DNA of 64,000 bases from EW11 sp035765635 (GTDB lineage Bacteria; Verrucomicrobiota; Verrucomicrobiia; Opitutales; Opitutaceae), in contig DASTWZ010000021.1 in the NCBI GenBank assembly GCA_035765635.1, positions 1-64,000 of the forward strand, read 5' to 3'. This document shows, in pieces, positions 10,007 through 17,906 of this stretch; position 1 is the first letter of the stretch, and the number at the start of each line of letters is the position of its first letter. The notes under the pieces are model-generated. The model was given only the letters and a program-made list of their open reading frames with translations, was not told the origin of the DNA and searched no databases. The position numbers and the translations under genes are program-made.

Positions 10007-11458
10007 TCACTGCGGCACGAGATGGACGATCTCGCCGGGGCGGTCGCGGTACTCCACCGCGATGTAGATCAGGCCATCCGGGCCTGTAACCAAATCACGG
10101 ATACGGCCAAGATTCTGGATCAGTGTTTCGTCGCGCTCAATGGTGTCATTCTTCAACGCGAGGCGATGCAGTTGCTGGACCGCCAGCGAGCCGACCAACA
10201 GATCGTGTTTCCACGCGGGATACTTTTCACTCGTCGAAAACATCAGCGGACACACCGCGAGCGACGGCGTCCAGTGATAAACAGGACTCACCATTCCCGA
10301 TTTGGCAGTGAGGTTGGTGATTTTCTCACCGGTTTCTTCGGCGCCAAAAGTGACGACAGGCCAGCCATAATTTCCGCCGCGACGGATGATGTTCAACTCG
10401 TCGCCGCCCCGCGGTCCATGCTCCGTCGACCACAGTTCGCCGGTCAGCGGGTCCAGCGCGAGCCCCTGAGGATTGCGGTGACCATAACTCCAAACCGAAG
10501 GGCACGCCTGTGCGCGATTCACGAAAGGATTGTCCGCTGGGATTTTTCCGTCGGGTTCGACGCGATGAATTTTTCCGCACGGGTTCGACAGATCCTGCGC
10601 GGCCGCGCGATTGCCGCGTTCGCCGACGGTGAAAAACAATTTTCCGCCCACAAACAAAAGGCGGCAGCCATAGTGCTCACTGCCGCGATAATAAAATTTC
10701 GGGTCGGCCTGCCACACGACCTGTTGATTCGTCCAAGCATCGTTGCGAATACGGCCGCGCACGATCTTCGTCATCGACGTGCCAGGGATCTTTCCCGGAT
10801 CTGCGTACGACAGATAAATCCAACCGTTTTTCGAAAACTTCGGATCGAGCGCAATGGAGAGCAATCCTCCGTCCTGCATCGACCAAACCTTCGGCAAGCC
10901 GTGGATCGGCGCGGAATTTTGTCCGCTCGCCACATCGACAATTCGGAGGCGTCCCGCCCGCTCCGCGACGAGGATTTTCGCTTCGGATAAAAACACGAGA
11001 GACCACGGCACTTCGTAGCCCGTGCTCACCACCTCGACCTTGAAGGTCTGCTTCTCGGTTCGGAAAACGGCGCCACCCGCGTTTCCGTCGTGAATGCCTT
11101 CCTGCGCCTGATCTTGGGCCACCGTGGCAGCCGCGTGTATCCTTTCCACCAATACAGCCGCAGCCTCGACCGTCATGACATTGCCGAACGCCGGCATCCC
11201 GAGCTCCGGCCGTCCGCGAAGAATGATTTCCGCCGCCTGTGAATCGCTTTGCGCGATCCTCCATTTGCCTCCCGCGATTGCCGGTGCGCGGCCGCCAGAA
11301 AATCCGACGCCGTGGCAGGAGATACAATTCGCCTCGGGTAACGAGAGGTTGCTGTCGACCGCTTGTCCCCGAACTGCAGGCCTCGCGCCACAAGCGGCCG
11401 CGACTAGCGCTATCCATGAAAGTATTCGTCGGGGAAAGACGGCGGAGTAAAACCTCAT
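10007..11458 (-). CDS. Exported PQQ-dependent sugar dehydrogenase with N-terminal cytochrome c domain
   Basis: The 483-residue protein has a signal segment, a class I cytochrome c domain with CISCH (Cys45 to His49) and a distal GMPAFG methionine region, then a GSDH-type beta-propeller. Propeller landmarks are PWSLVFLSEAKILVAERAGRLRIV, the DGGLLSIALDPKF block, YGCRLLFVGGKLFFTVGERG, WSYGHRNPQGLALDP and EHGPRGGDELN. The family (soluble aldose/glucose dehydrogenase) oxidises aldoses in the periplasm. The fused haem domain could accept the electrons directly. ATG 11458 is chosen because the signal peptide follows; an upstream frame reaches 11545. Confidence 0.9.
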   Translation of the reverse strand: MRFYSAVFPRRILSWIALVAAACGARPAVRGQAVDSNLSLPEANCISCHGVGFSGGRAPAIAGGKWRIAQSDSQAAEIILRGRPELGMPAFGNVMTVEAAAVLVERIHAAATVAQDQAQEGIHDGNAGGAVFRTEKQTFKVEVVSTGYEVPWSLVFLSEAKILVAERAGRLRIVDVASGQNSAPIHGLPKVWSMQDGGLLSIALDPKFSKNGWIYLSYADPGKIPGTSMTKIVRGRIRNDAWTNQQVVWQADPKFYYRGSEHYGCRLLFVGGKLFFTVGERGNRAAAQDLSNPCGKIHRVEPDGKIPADNPFVNRAQACPSVWSYGHRNPQGLALDPLTGELWSTEHGPRGGDELNIIRRGGNYGWPVVTFGAEETGEKITNLTAKSGMVSPVYHWTPSLAVCPLMFSTSEKYPAWKHDLLVGSLAVQQLHRLALKNDTIERDETLIQNLGRIRDLVTGPDGLIYIAVEYRDRPGEIVHLVPQ

Positions 11459-11603
11459 GCGTTTGACTTGGCGTCGTTGGGGTTCATTCGAGCGACAGAG
11501 CGACGGACCGCGTAGAGCACCCACCAGGCAATCGACACGGAACAAGTTTCAACAGCCAGACGTTTGATCTGACGAACGACCAGCCCAAAAGACAGAAGCC
11601 GGC

Positions 11604-11674
11604 CAAAGGCGAAGGCTGAAGGCTGAAGGCTGAAAGCTGAAGGCTGACGGGCTGACGGGCTGAAGGCTGAAATC
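11604..11674. repeat. GGCTGAA tandem minisatellite
   Basis: Between two minus-strand genes there are about nine imperfect copies of a 7-8 base unit, GGCTGAA(G), with variants AGCTGAAG and GGCTGACG. Translation of either strand gives repetitive Ser/Phe/Gln/Pro peptides and no credible gene. Confidence 0.85.
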
Positions 11675-11712
11675 GGAAGCTCTAGGCCCGGGAGGCAAAC
11701 GGGCAGGCGGGC

Positions 11713-12108
11713 TCAGCCTGTCGGAAAACGCGTGGCGCGACAGCAGAGCTGCAAGGGAATGCCGAAGGGGTCGCGGAGCATGATCAAACGCGAGCCGTCG
11801 GCCACGACGCCGTCGCTTTCGACGCGCGCTCCCGCGGCAACAAGTCGCGCCAAATCCGAACTCGGATCCTCTGACACCAGCGCCCAATGAAAGACCAGCG
11901 GATGCTGCTTCGAAAAATCCGTCACCGCAGCGGCTGGATTCGAATACACCTCGAGAAAAACCCGCCCCGTACTGTCGCCGAGAAATGCGGTGAAGGGCGA
12001 CTCGGTTTGCTGTTTCAACACCTTCAATCCGAGGTTCTCGACATACCAGGCCGTAGCCGCTGGCGCATCCGTGACGTTAAGCGCGAAGTGTTCGAAGATC
12101 ATCCGCAA
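11713..12108 (-). CDS. VOC family protein
   Basis: The 131-residue single-domain vicinal-oxygen-chelate protein opens with FEHFALNVTDAPAATAWYVE, has the second beta-alpha-beta entry HPLVFHWALVSEDPSSDLARLV, and closes with LIMLRDPFGIPLQLC. His7 is in the usual first metal-ligand position. No signal peptide is seen, so it is probably cytoplasmic. Two possible starts lie two codons apart (12108 and 12102). The reaction is unknown; it could be a glyoxalase-type lyase, a dioxygenase-like enzyme or a binding protein. Confidence 0.88.
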   Translation of the reverse strand: MRMIFEHFALNVTDAPAATAWYVENLGLKVLKQQTESPFTAFLGDSTGRVFLEVYSNPAAAVTDFSKQHPLVFHWALVSEDPSSDLARLVAAGARVESDGVVADGSRLIMLRDPFGIPLQLCCRATRFPTG

Positions 12109-12221
12109 CCCGCTACGGCAGCCAGCGCACAGGTCAACGTTTCAGGTGTCGGACAGGAACGCTGGAGCGCTAGGAAACGGCAAGCCGGCCAACGGGGCGT
12201 TAACGGATTCCCGACGGAGCC

Positions 12222-15128
12222 TTAACGGAGCTTTCCTTCCTCGCCATAAAACTCGAGGTTCGAAATCGCCCATTCGGTCCAGCCGATTTTGTCGACGAGA
12301 TTGATGCGCACGAATTTCGCGCGCTTCGGATTCGCGATGTGGATTTGCGTGGTCGTCTCGCCGTGGCCCGAGGCAACGGGCGCGGTCCAGGTTTTACCGT
12401 CATCCGAGAGCTGAACGTCATAAGTATTTGGATACGCTTTTTCCGTGCCGGCAGAATCCATCACGATCGTCTTCACGACGCTCGGTTCGGGCAGCTCGAC
12501 AATAACCCACATTCCGATGAACGGGCTTTTCGGCGCGAGATAAGCCGTCTCGGGCAGATCATCGATCGCGCCCGGCAGCGTGTCGGCCGCATGACTCGCG
12601 CTGAGTTTCCACTCGGCCCGATGCATGAAACGATCGCGTGGGATTTTCAGCACCGGATACTTATTCTCGATCTCCGGCATCGTCCAAAAATTCGGGCGAG
12701 CCTGCCGGCGCGCGGCGGCGATATCGCCCGCTGTGATGGCGTTGCCGCGATTGCCAAAACTATTGCGCGCATAGGTGAGCACGTCGGCCAATTGTTGATC
12801 CGAATAACTCGCCATCGGCACCATCGGCGCCCCGTAGTCCACGCCGTCGACTTTGCCTTCCAGTCCGTGCAGCACGATGTCCATCGCGGCCTGGGCCGAC
12901 TCCAGCAAACGCGGCGAGTGGCTCAAAGGCGGCGCGATCGTCCGGCCAGGTCCGCTGGGCGTGCCCTTGCCGTCCTCACCATGGCAAGAGAAGCAGAGCG
13001 AGTTGAAGAAAGTCCGTCCGTCGCGATACGACTTGAGACCGCCCGCGCCGAGGAGCGGCAGCAGAAACGGGTCTTCCTTTGTGTCCACCCAAAGCTGTTC
13101 GTTGATCGCATAAACGCTGGCGAATTTCGATTTCTCCGCGGTCGTCTTTGCCAGCTCGCGTGCGTCGGGAATCTCCGCGCGTTTCAACGAGGCCATCGCT
13201 TGAATCACAACGCTCGGATCCGGATCGGCGAGCAATGCTTTCACGGCGGGCAAGAGTTCCAGCACGCCCGCCGATGCAGCCGGTTTGATGAACGGTTCGC
13301 TGAGCCGAATACCCGCTTTGCGAATCTCGATTTCCCGATCGCGGAGCGCTTCGCCGACCAGCGCTGGAGTGATCGCGTCCAGGCCCTCGAGCGTCCAGAG
13401 CGCTTGAATTCGCGCTTTCAAATTCGGCGAATGCGCAGCGAGTTCACGCAGTTGCGGCGCGACCGATTTGTCACCGCGCAGAATGATTAACTTCTGAGCT
13501 GAGTCACGCCACCAGCCGTTCGGATGCGAGAGATGTTGCACCAGTTGCGCCGTCGTCTCGTTCAACATGTGCGGCTGCGGACCCGGATTGAAATCCTTGT
13601 GCACGAGGCGATAGATGCGGCCGCGTCCGATTTCCTTCGCGAGATCGTATTTCAAGATTTGCTCGCGCAGATACGAGTGCTCGCGGGTCCAATTGCTTTC
13701 CTGAACGATGCCCCGGTACATATCGACGATGTACAACGTGCCGTCGGGCGGGGTGACCATGTTTACCGGTCGAAACAAACGATCTTTCGTGCGGATAAAC
13801 TCCGAACCTGGATAGGCATTTTCCAGATGCGTGACGCCGTCGCGCACGGACACCTTCGCGCGACGAACGAGGTGCCCCGCCGGTTCGGCAAAGAGGAGGT
13901 CGCCGCGCAAATCTTCCGGCAGTCGATCGCCGCGGAAAATATCCTGGCCACAGGTCGCGGTGAAATGGGAAAGCGTGCCGTCCGCGCGAAGTTGAAACGT
14001 GCCGCCTTGTATATCCGGAGTCGGGCCAAGCGGCCATACCGCAGTGAAATCCTTGCCGAGTTCCCCGTCGATGGAGAACCGGCCGTACAGGATGTGTTGC
14101 TGGAAGTGCACCGGCCCGAGCTCCAGGCCGGCGTTGACGAACCAGACCTTGCCGAAGTCGTCCTGGGTGACGCCCCATTGCCCCTGGTTCTCCGGTATCG
14201 ACTCCTTGGATACACGGCCGTCGGTGAAGCGCAGGCGGTAGTCGTTGTAGGTCGAGTAGAGCCCGTTGTCCAAAGCCCAGATCAGGCCGTTCGGCTGGTG
14301 CTCGAGATTTCCTCCGCGCGGGCCGCCTTGAAACCAAAGCTTCTTTTCGTCCGCGACGCCGTCGCCGTCCGTGTCGCGATAGCAGTAGAGATCGAGCGTG
14401 TTGGTTTCGCCGATGATCACGCGGTCGTCGAGCGTGAGCAACGTGCGCGGCAGCAGCAGGTGATCGGCGTAGATCGTGTGCTTGTCGTACACACCGTCGC
14501 CATCGGTGTCCTCATGGCGCGACACGCGGCTGCGCGGCTCCATTTCGCCCTTGCCGTCGACGTCGAGCATGTAGGTCAACATTTCCGCGACGTACATGCG
14601 GCCGTTGCCGTCGAACGCGATCATCACGGGCTCGGCAATCTCCGGCTCGGACAACACCACCTGCAAACTGTAGCCCGGAGGCAGCTCGAACTGCTTCACC
14701 GCCTCCGCTGGCGAGACGCCGATGCTGTTCGCTTTTTCGATGAGCACGCGAGCGATCTCCTTTTCCGAGTCCGCTGGCTTAGACGGCGTGGTTGCCGGGC
14801 TCGACTGCGTCGACGATGGGGCGGCCGCGGGCGCGGGCGGCGACGCGGGCGATGACGTCGGCGTCGATGCTGACGGAGTCGGCGACACTTGCGTCGTCGG
14901 CGCTCGAGGCGCGCGGCTCGTGCAAGAGGCAGCGACCAGCAGGCAAGAGATCAGAAAAGCGAGGCGAGTGACGAGCAGTGATCGAGAGTGCAAGGCAATG
15001 AGCGGAATTGGGTTCAGGGCGAAAGCGCGGTGGTAGAGCGCGAAAGACCGGCAGGACAGCACGACAAAAAGTCGAGGGCGCAAAAATGCATTCGTTCTAG
15101 CAGATGACTGCAAGCAGCAGCGCGGCAC
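12222..15128 (-). CDS. PVC-type membrane-bound dehydrogenase / cytochrome c protein with C-terminal discoidin-like domain
   Basis: The protein has up to 968 residues. After a lipoprotein-like leader (RLAFLISCLLVAASC) and a long Ala/Pro/Ser/Thr linker comes the Pirellula/Verrucomicrobium N-terminal dehydrogenase-type propeller (FELPPGYSLQVVLSEPEIAE, then EDTDGDGVYD and DTDGDGVADE Asp-rich loops). Next come HEAT-like helices, a haem-binding CFSCH motif near residue 713 and a C-terminal F5/8-type C region (ELPEPSVVKTIVMD...RAKFVRINLVDKIGWTEWAI). These periplasmic proteins are thought to oxidise sugars or alcohols in the PVC superphylum. The start is uncertain: ATG 15128 is the longest, but a TTG near 14993 would place the lipobox at a normal distance. 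Confidence 0.9.
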   Translation of the reverse strand: MPRCCLQSSARTNAFLRPRLFVVLSCRSFALYHRAFALNPIPLIALHSRSLLVTRLAFLISCLLVAASCTSRAPRAPTTQVSPTPSASTPTSSPASPPAPAAAPSSTQSSPATTPSKPADSEKEIARVLIEKANSIGVSPAEAVKQFELPPGYSLQVVLSEPEIAEPVMIAFDGNGRMYVAEMLTYMLDVDGKGEMEPRSRVSRHEDTDGDGVYDKHTIYADHLLLPRTLLTLDDRVIIGETNTLDLYCYRDTDGDGVADEKKLWFQGGPRGGNLEHQPNGLIWALDNGLYSTYNDYRLRFTDGRVSKESIPENQGQWGVTQDDFGKVWFVNAGLELGPVHFQQHILYGRFSIDGELGKDFTAVWPLGPTPDIQGGTFQLRADGTLSHFTATCGQDIFRGDRLPEDLRGDLLFAEPAGHLVRRAKVSVRDGVTHLENAYPGSEFIRTKDRLFRPVNMVTPPDGTLYIVDMYRGIVQESNWTREHSYLREQILKYDLAKEIGRGRIYRLVHKDFNPGPQPHMLNETTAQLVQHLSHPNGWWRDSAQKLIILRGDKSVAPQLRELAAHSPNLKARIQALWTLEGLDAITPALVGEALRDREIEIRKAGIRLSEPFIKPAASAGVLELLPAVKALLADPDPSVVIQAMASLKRAEIPDARELAKTTAEKSKFASVYAINEQLWVDTKEDPFLLPLLGAGGLKSYRDGRTFFNSLCFSCHGEDGKGTPSGPGRTIAPPLSHSPRLLESAQAAMDIVLHGLEGKVDGVDYGAPMVPMASYSDQQLADVLTYARNSFGNRGNAITAGDIAAARRQARPNFWTMPEIENKYPVLKIPRDRFMHRAEWKLSASHAADTLPGAIDDLPETAYLAPKSPFIGMWVIVELPEPSVVKTIVMDSAGTEKAYPNTYDVQLSDDGKTWTAPVASGHGETTTQIHIANPKRAKFVRINLVDKIGWTEWAISNLEFYGEEGKLR

Positions 15129-15244
15129 ATACGGCCTGTGCGCGGCGACGAATTTTCAGTGCGCGGATGCGGTTAACCGAACGTGTAACCTCTGCCCTGC
15201 GCGCTGCATCAAAAACCATGTTCAACCCACAACCTAGATAAAAT

Positions 15245-15760
15245 ATGAAAACATTCGGTACGTTTTTGTTGCTCAGTCTGGCTTCCGCTTCGTTCGCCTT
15301 CGCGGCGCCAAAAGTCGACGACGCGCAGATCGCGGCGATCGTCGTCGCCGCAAATCAGGTCGATATCGACGCGGGAAAATTCGCCGCTGACAAAACCAAG
15401 AACCACGAGGTCGAAGCGTTCGCCAAGACGATGGTGACCGATCACACCGCGGTGAACAAAAGCGCGGGCGATCTCGTCGCGAAATTGAAAGTGACGCCTG
15501 AGGAAAATGACACGAGCCGATCGCTGAAGGCGGGCGGCGAAGCGAACATCGAGAAACTGAAAAGCCTGAGCGGAAGCGCCTTTGACAAAGCCTATGTCGA
15601 TCACGAAGTCGCATACCACGAGCAGGTCATCGACGCCCTGGACAAGGTGCTGATCCCCAATGCAAGCAACGCGGAATTGAAAGCACTGCTGGTGCAGGTC
15701 CGGCCCGCGTTTGTCGCGCATTTGGAGCACGCGAAACACCTGCAGAGCTCGCTGCATTGA
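15245..15760 (+). CDS. Exported DUF4142 (ferritin-like) protein
   Basis: The 171-residue protein has a signal peptide (MKTFGTFLLLSLASASFAFA) and two helix pairs with the DUF4142 motifs. These are DIDAGKFAADKTKNHEVEAFAKTMV with TDHTAVN near residues 40-75, and FDKAYVDHEVAYHEQVIDALDKVLIPNA near 113-140. The regularly spaced His, Asp and Glu residues suggest a ferritin-like four-helix bundle, but a metal role is inference. It ends immediately before the GTG of the cupredoxin gene, so the two are probably co-transcribed and translationally coupled. Confidence 0.9.
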   Translation: MKTFGTFLLLSLASASFAFAAPKVDDAQIAAIVVAANQVDIDAGKFAADKTKNHEVEAFAKTMVTDHTAVNKSAGDLVAKLKVTPEENDTSRSLKAGGEANIEKLKSLSGSAFDKAYVDHEVAYHEQVIDALDKVLIPNASNAELKALLVQVRPAFVAHLEHAKHLQSSLH

Positions 15761-16201
15761 GTGAACCACAACAAGGCCATGCGCATTTTCACCTTGGGTG
15801 CAGCGGGTATCGTCGGCGCGATTTTCGCGTTAGCGATGCCTCAGCTCGGCGCGGCGGCCGGCGCTGCTGAAGATGCGAGTCATGCGGCGGCGCCTTCAGA
15901 CGCTCGGCTGCACATCGTGAAGATCCAAGGCATGGCCTACGTGCCCGCCCGCATCGAGATTTCCCTGGGCGATTCCGTCGTCTTCGAGAATCACGACATC
16001 GTGCCTCACACGGTGACGTCGCAGAAGCCGGGCGAATTCGACTCTGGTTCGATTGCGCCAGGGAAATCGTGGCGATTCACGCCATCATCGCTCGGCGCGG
16101 CCGCTTTTCGCTGCACCTTCCATCCCGTCATGGAAGGTCAGCTCACCATCGCGTCAAAGCGAGCGGCAGCGGCTGAGAATCCCGACGGCGGCGCCCGCTG
16201 A
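15761..16201 (+). CDS. Exported cupredoxin (plastocyanin/amicyanin-like)
   Basis: The 146-residue blue-copper protein has a signal anchor (IFTLGAAGIVGAIFALAMP). Its copper site is complete: His83 in VPHTV, then Cys118, His121 and Met124 in RCTFHPVMEG. Such proteins carry single electrons in the periplasm. The frame can start at GTG 15761, directly after the upstream stop, or at ATG 15779; the second gives a cleaner signal peptide. Pairing with DUF4142 suggests a joint redox or metal function, which is inference. Confidence 0.92.
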   Translation: MNHNKAMRIFTLGAAGIVGAIFALAMPQLGAAAGAAEDASHAAAPSDARLHIVKIQGMAYVPARIEISLGDSVVFENHDIVPHTVTSQKPGEFDSGSIAPGKSWRFTPSSLGAAAFRCTFHPVMEGQLTIASKRAAAAENPDGGAR

Positions 16202-16218
16202 GCAGGGCAAACAGCAGC

Positions 16219-16247
16219 CTAGGGGCTTGACCCTAGCCGTTTAGGGA
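16219..16247 (+). promoter_or_regulatory. CTAGGG dyad, possible MerR-type operator or terminator
   Basis: Three half-sites of a CTAGGG type lie 18 bases after the cupredoxin stop. CTAGGG and CCCTAG face each other over 6 bases, and the second faces a TAGGG. A TTGACC hexamer at 16227-16232 overlaps the second half-site. This resembles the spacer dyads of MerR-family promoters, but the -10 box is poor. It could instead be a hairpin ending the cupredoxin transcript, although no T-run follows. Confidence 0.3.
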
Positions 16248-16320
16248 ATAGACCTTCGCCAAAAGACTTCCATTTGCAAGAAAGCCGAGCGAGGATTTCC
16301 GCATCGAATCCAGCTCACCT

Positions 16321-16572
16321 ATGCAAGCGCACCCCATCCTCTACACTTTGGCCATCATCGCCGGATTGTTCTACATTTCTGGCGCTTACTTGATGATTCA
16401 GATGCGCAAGGCGCGTCATGGCTACGAGGACGAGGCCGGCTTCCATTTCAGCGACCCGATCGAGGATATCATGGTCGAGGCCGACGAAGTTCGGCCCGCT
16501 TGGTTTACGGACGCGGTGGCTGCTCGTTTTGCCGGTCAGCGCGCTCAGATTTTCGCCGGCACGCCTGCCTGA
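16321..16572 (+). CDS. Small membrane protein of unknown function (83 aa)
   Basis: The product has one N-terminal hydrophobic helix (ILYTLAIIAGLFYISGAYLMI) followed by an acidic region (YEDEAGFHFSDPIEDIMVEA) and a short tail. The ATG at 16321 gives a compact protein with normal composition, but no family is recognised. It overlaps a minus-strand gene remnant at its 3' end. It may be transcribed from the dyad-containing region at about 16230. Confidence 0.6.
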   Translation: MQAHPILYTLAIIAGLFYISGAYLMIQMRKARHGYEDEAGFHFSDPIEDIMVEADEVRPAWFTDAVAARFAGQRAQIFAGTPA

Positions 16573-16668
16573 TTGGCGGTTTGCGCCTGCTTGATCAGCA
16601 GGTCGGCGATCAAAAGGCATTCCAGGCCAAACGGCACGTAACCGGAATAGCCCAGTAGTGGCAGACCA
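16545..16668 (-). pseudogene. 3' remnant of a membrane-protein gene truncated by repeats
   Basis: Reading the minus strand gives GLPLLGYSGYVPFGLECLLI, then an acidic-to-basic tail ending in a TGA at 16545-16547. The LLGYSGYVPFGLEC segment has the character of the end of a membrane protein. The frame has no start: immediately upstream (16670 on) it runs into repeats B4 and A4. I take it as a gene tail whose front was lost when the repeats arrived. The parent family is not certain. Confidence 0.45.
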
Positions 16669-16670
16669 AA

Positions 16671-16706
16671 CCATTTTCCCACGGAATACACGGAAGGCAC
16701 GGAAAG
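16671..16706 (+). repeat. Palindromic repeat family B, copy 4 (single inner arm)
   Basis: Only one inner arm, TTTTCCCACGGAATACACGG through GGCACGGAAAG, remains. It abuts repeat A copy 4 at 16709. Confidence 0.75.
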
Positions 16707-16708
16707 TT

Positions 16709-16936
16709 AGAGCGGTTTCAAAAAACCTATCGCCGCAAAGAGGCGCAAAAAGCGCAAAGAGGATTTCGAGTTTGTGACGTCGCTCGCAATGGCCGCTCCA
16801 CAACGCGGTTGGTGTATTGGTTTGTAACTCGAAATCAAAAGAGCAGACCGCTGCCGGGCTAAGAACTTCTGAGCCGCGTCGGCATAATAAATATCCTCTT
16901 TGCGCTTTTTGTGCCTTCTTGCGGCTGAAAAATATC
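16709..16936 (+). repeat. MITE-like repeat family A, copy 4
   Basis: This more diverged forward copy begins AGAGCGGTTTCAAAAAACCT, the left end also seen at copy 7, and ends near CTTCTTGCGGCTGAAAAAT. The central hairpin is damaged (GGTTTGTAACTCGAAATCAA). It lies just beyond the stop of the DUF434 gene. Confidence 0.85.
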
Positions 16937-16953
16937 CCGTCGGTGCGGCTGGC

Positions 16954-17844
16954 TCAACCTTCCTCGCGCTCCGCGCAACACGAGCCTCGCTCCGTGTAGC
17001 ATTGCAGGCAGAGCGCGGCGCCGTCCCATTCGTAAGCGCCCGCCGCGCCGCATGACTCACAACGGAGGTTAGGATTCAATTTCACCTCGGTATTCGACGA
17101 AACGCAGCGCGGGGCCGGCGCATCAGCGGCCGCGAGATCGACCACGCGCGCCGGCGGCTCCAATTGCTCGACGACGGCTCGAGCGAGATTGTACCAGCGG
17201 GCCGTTCCATCGAGCACATGGCTGTCGGCGGTCGCGATGACTTCAGCCGCATCGCGCAGCGTTTTGTCGGGATTGTTCACCAGCTCAACGTTCCAATTCC
17301 AACCTTCGCGCTGCGCAAGCTCCTCGATGATCGTCTTGAGACGCCCGCTGTTCGAAACGGGTCGGTCAAGCCACCAGGTCCAGCCTGAGGAACCGACACG
17401 TCTGAACTCGCGGCCGAGACGTTCGAGCGCGGGCAGCGTCTCGTCGACGGTTCGATACGTGCCATGCACACTCGCAATGTCGCGATACGTTCCGTCCACC
17501 GCGCCGAGGACGATGCCTCCACCCAAGGCGACTTCAGTCGTGAGCAACACATTGTAGCCGTCGATCCACAGCTTGATTCCTGCGAGCCTGTCGGCGTCCA
17601 CGCGGCGCATTTGTCGAAGTCGCGCCGCCGATGAAGCGCATGCGCAGCGCTCGACCGCCAGGCGTTGACGTGCCGCGAGCTGGTGCCGATTGCCCACGAG
17701 TTGAAGTGCAGAGCGTGTGCTGTAGCCGCGCTCCAGCAGCCATGACAGGTCGGCGACGGCCGCGAGCAAATTTTGGCATTCGGAGGGCGCAAAAAGACGC
17801 GCGTCTTCCGAATGAGGTCCACGATGCGTGCGCGTGTCCGGCAT
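16954..17844 (-). CDS. DUF434 family protein with C-terminal zinc-ribbon-like tail
   Basis: The 296-residue protein has the helical N-terminal DUF434 part (ECQNLLAAVADLSWLLERGYSTRSALQLVGNRHQL) and the linked KLWIDGYNVLLTTEVALGGG domain with many conserved acidic residues (VDGTYRDIASVHGTYR, DSHVLDG). The second domain looks like a nucleotide- or nuclease-type Rossmann fold, but the function is unknown. The last 35 residues contain CESCGAAG...LCLQC, a CxxC-CxxC pair that should bind zinc. A basic DNA- or RNA-processing role is possible but unproven. No operon partner is evident. Confidence 0.82.
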   Translation of the reverse strand: MPDTRTHRGPHSEDARLFAPSECQNLLAAVADLSWLLERGYSTRSALQLVGNRHQLAARQRLAVERCACASSAARLRQMRRVDADRLAGIKLWIDGYNVLLTTEVALGGGIVLGAVDGTYRDIASVHGTYRTVDETLPALERLGREFRRVGSSGWTWWLDRPVSNSGRLKTIIEELAQREGWNWNVELVNNPDKTLRDAAEVIATADSHVLDGTARWYNLARAVVEQLEPPARVVDLAAADAPAPRCVSSNTEVKLNPNLRCESCGAAGAYEWDGAALCLQCYTERGSCCAEREEG

Positions 17845-17906
17845 TCGCGAAAATACCCGAATTTCCGGATTCGGCGAATGCGCGCTTCAGCCTCGCGCGC
17901 CGACAC

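Noticed and set aside
13524..14855. A 443-residue plus-strand frame and other long antisense frames (12339-13490, 33909-34916, 36102-37292, 37375-38409)
   Set aside because: All are opposite clearly identified genes and lack signal peptides, domains or ribosome sites.
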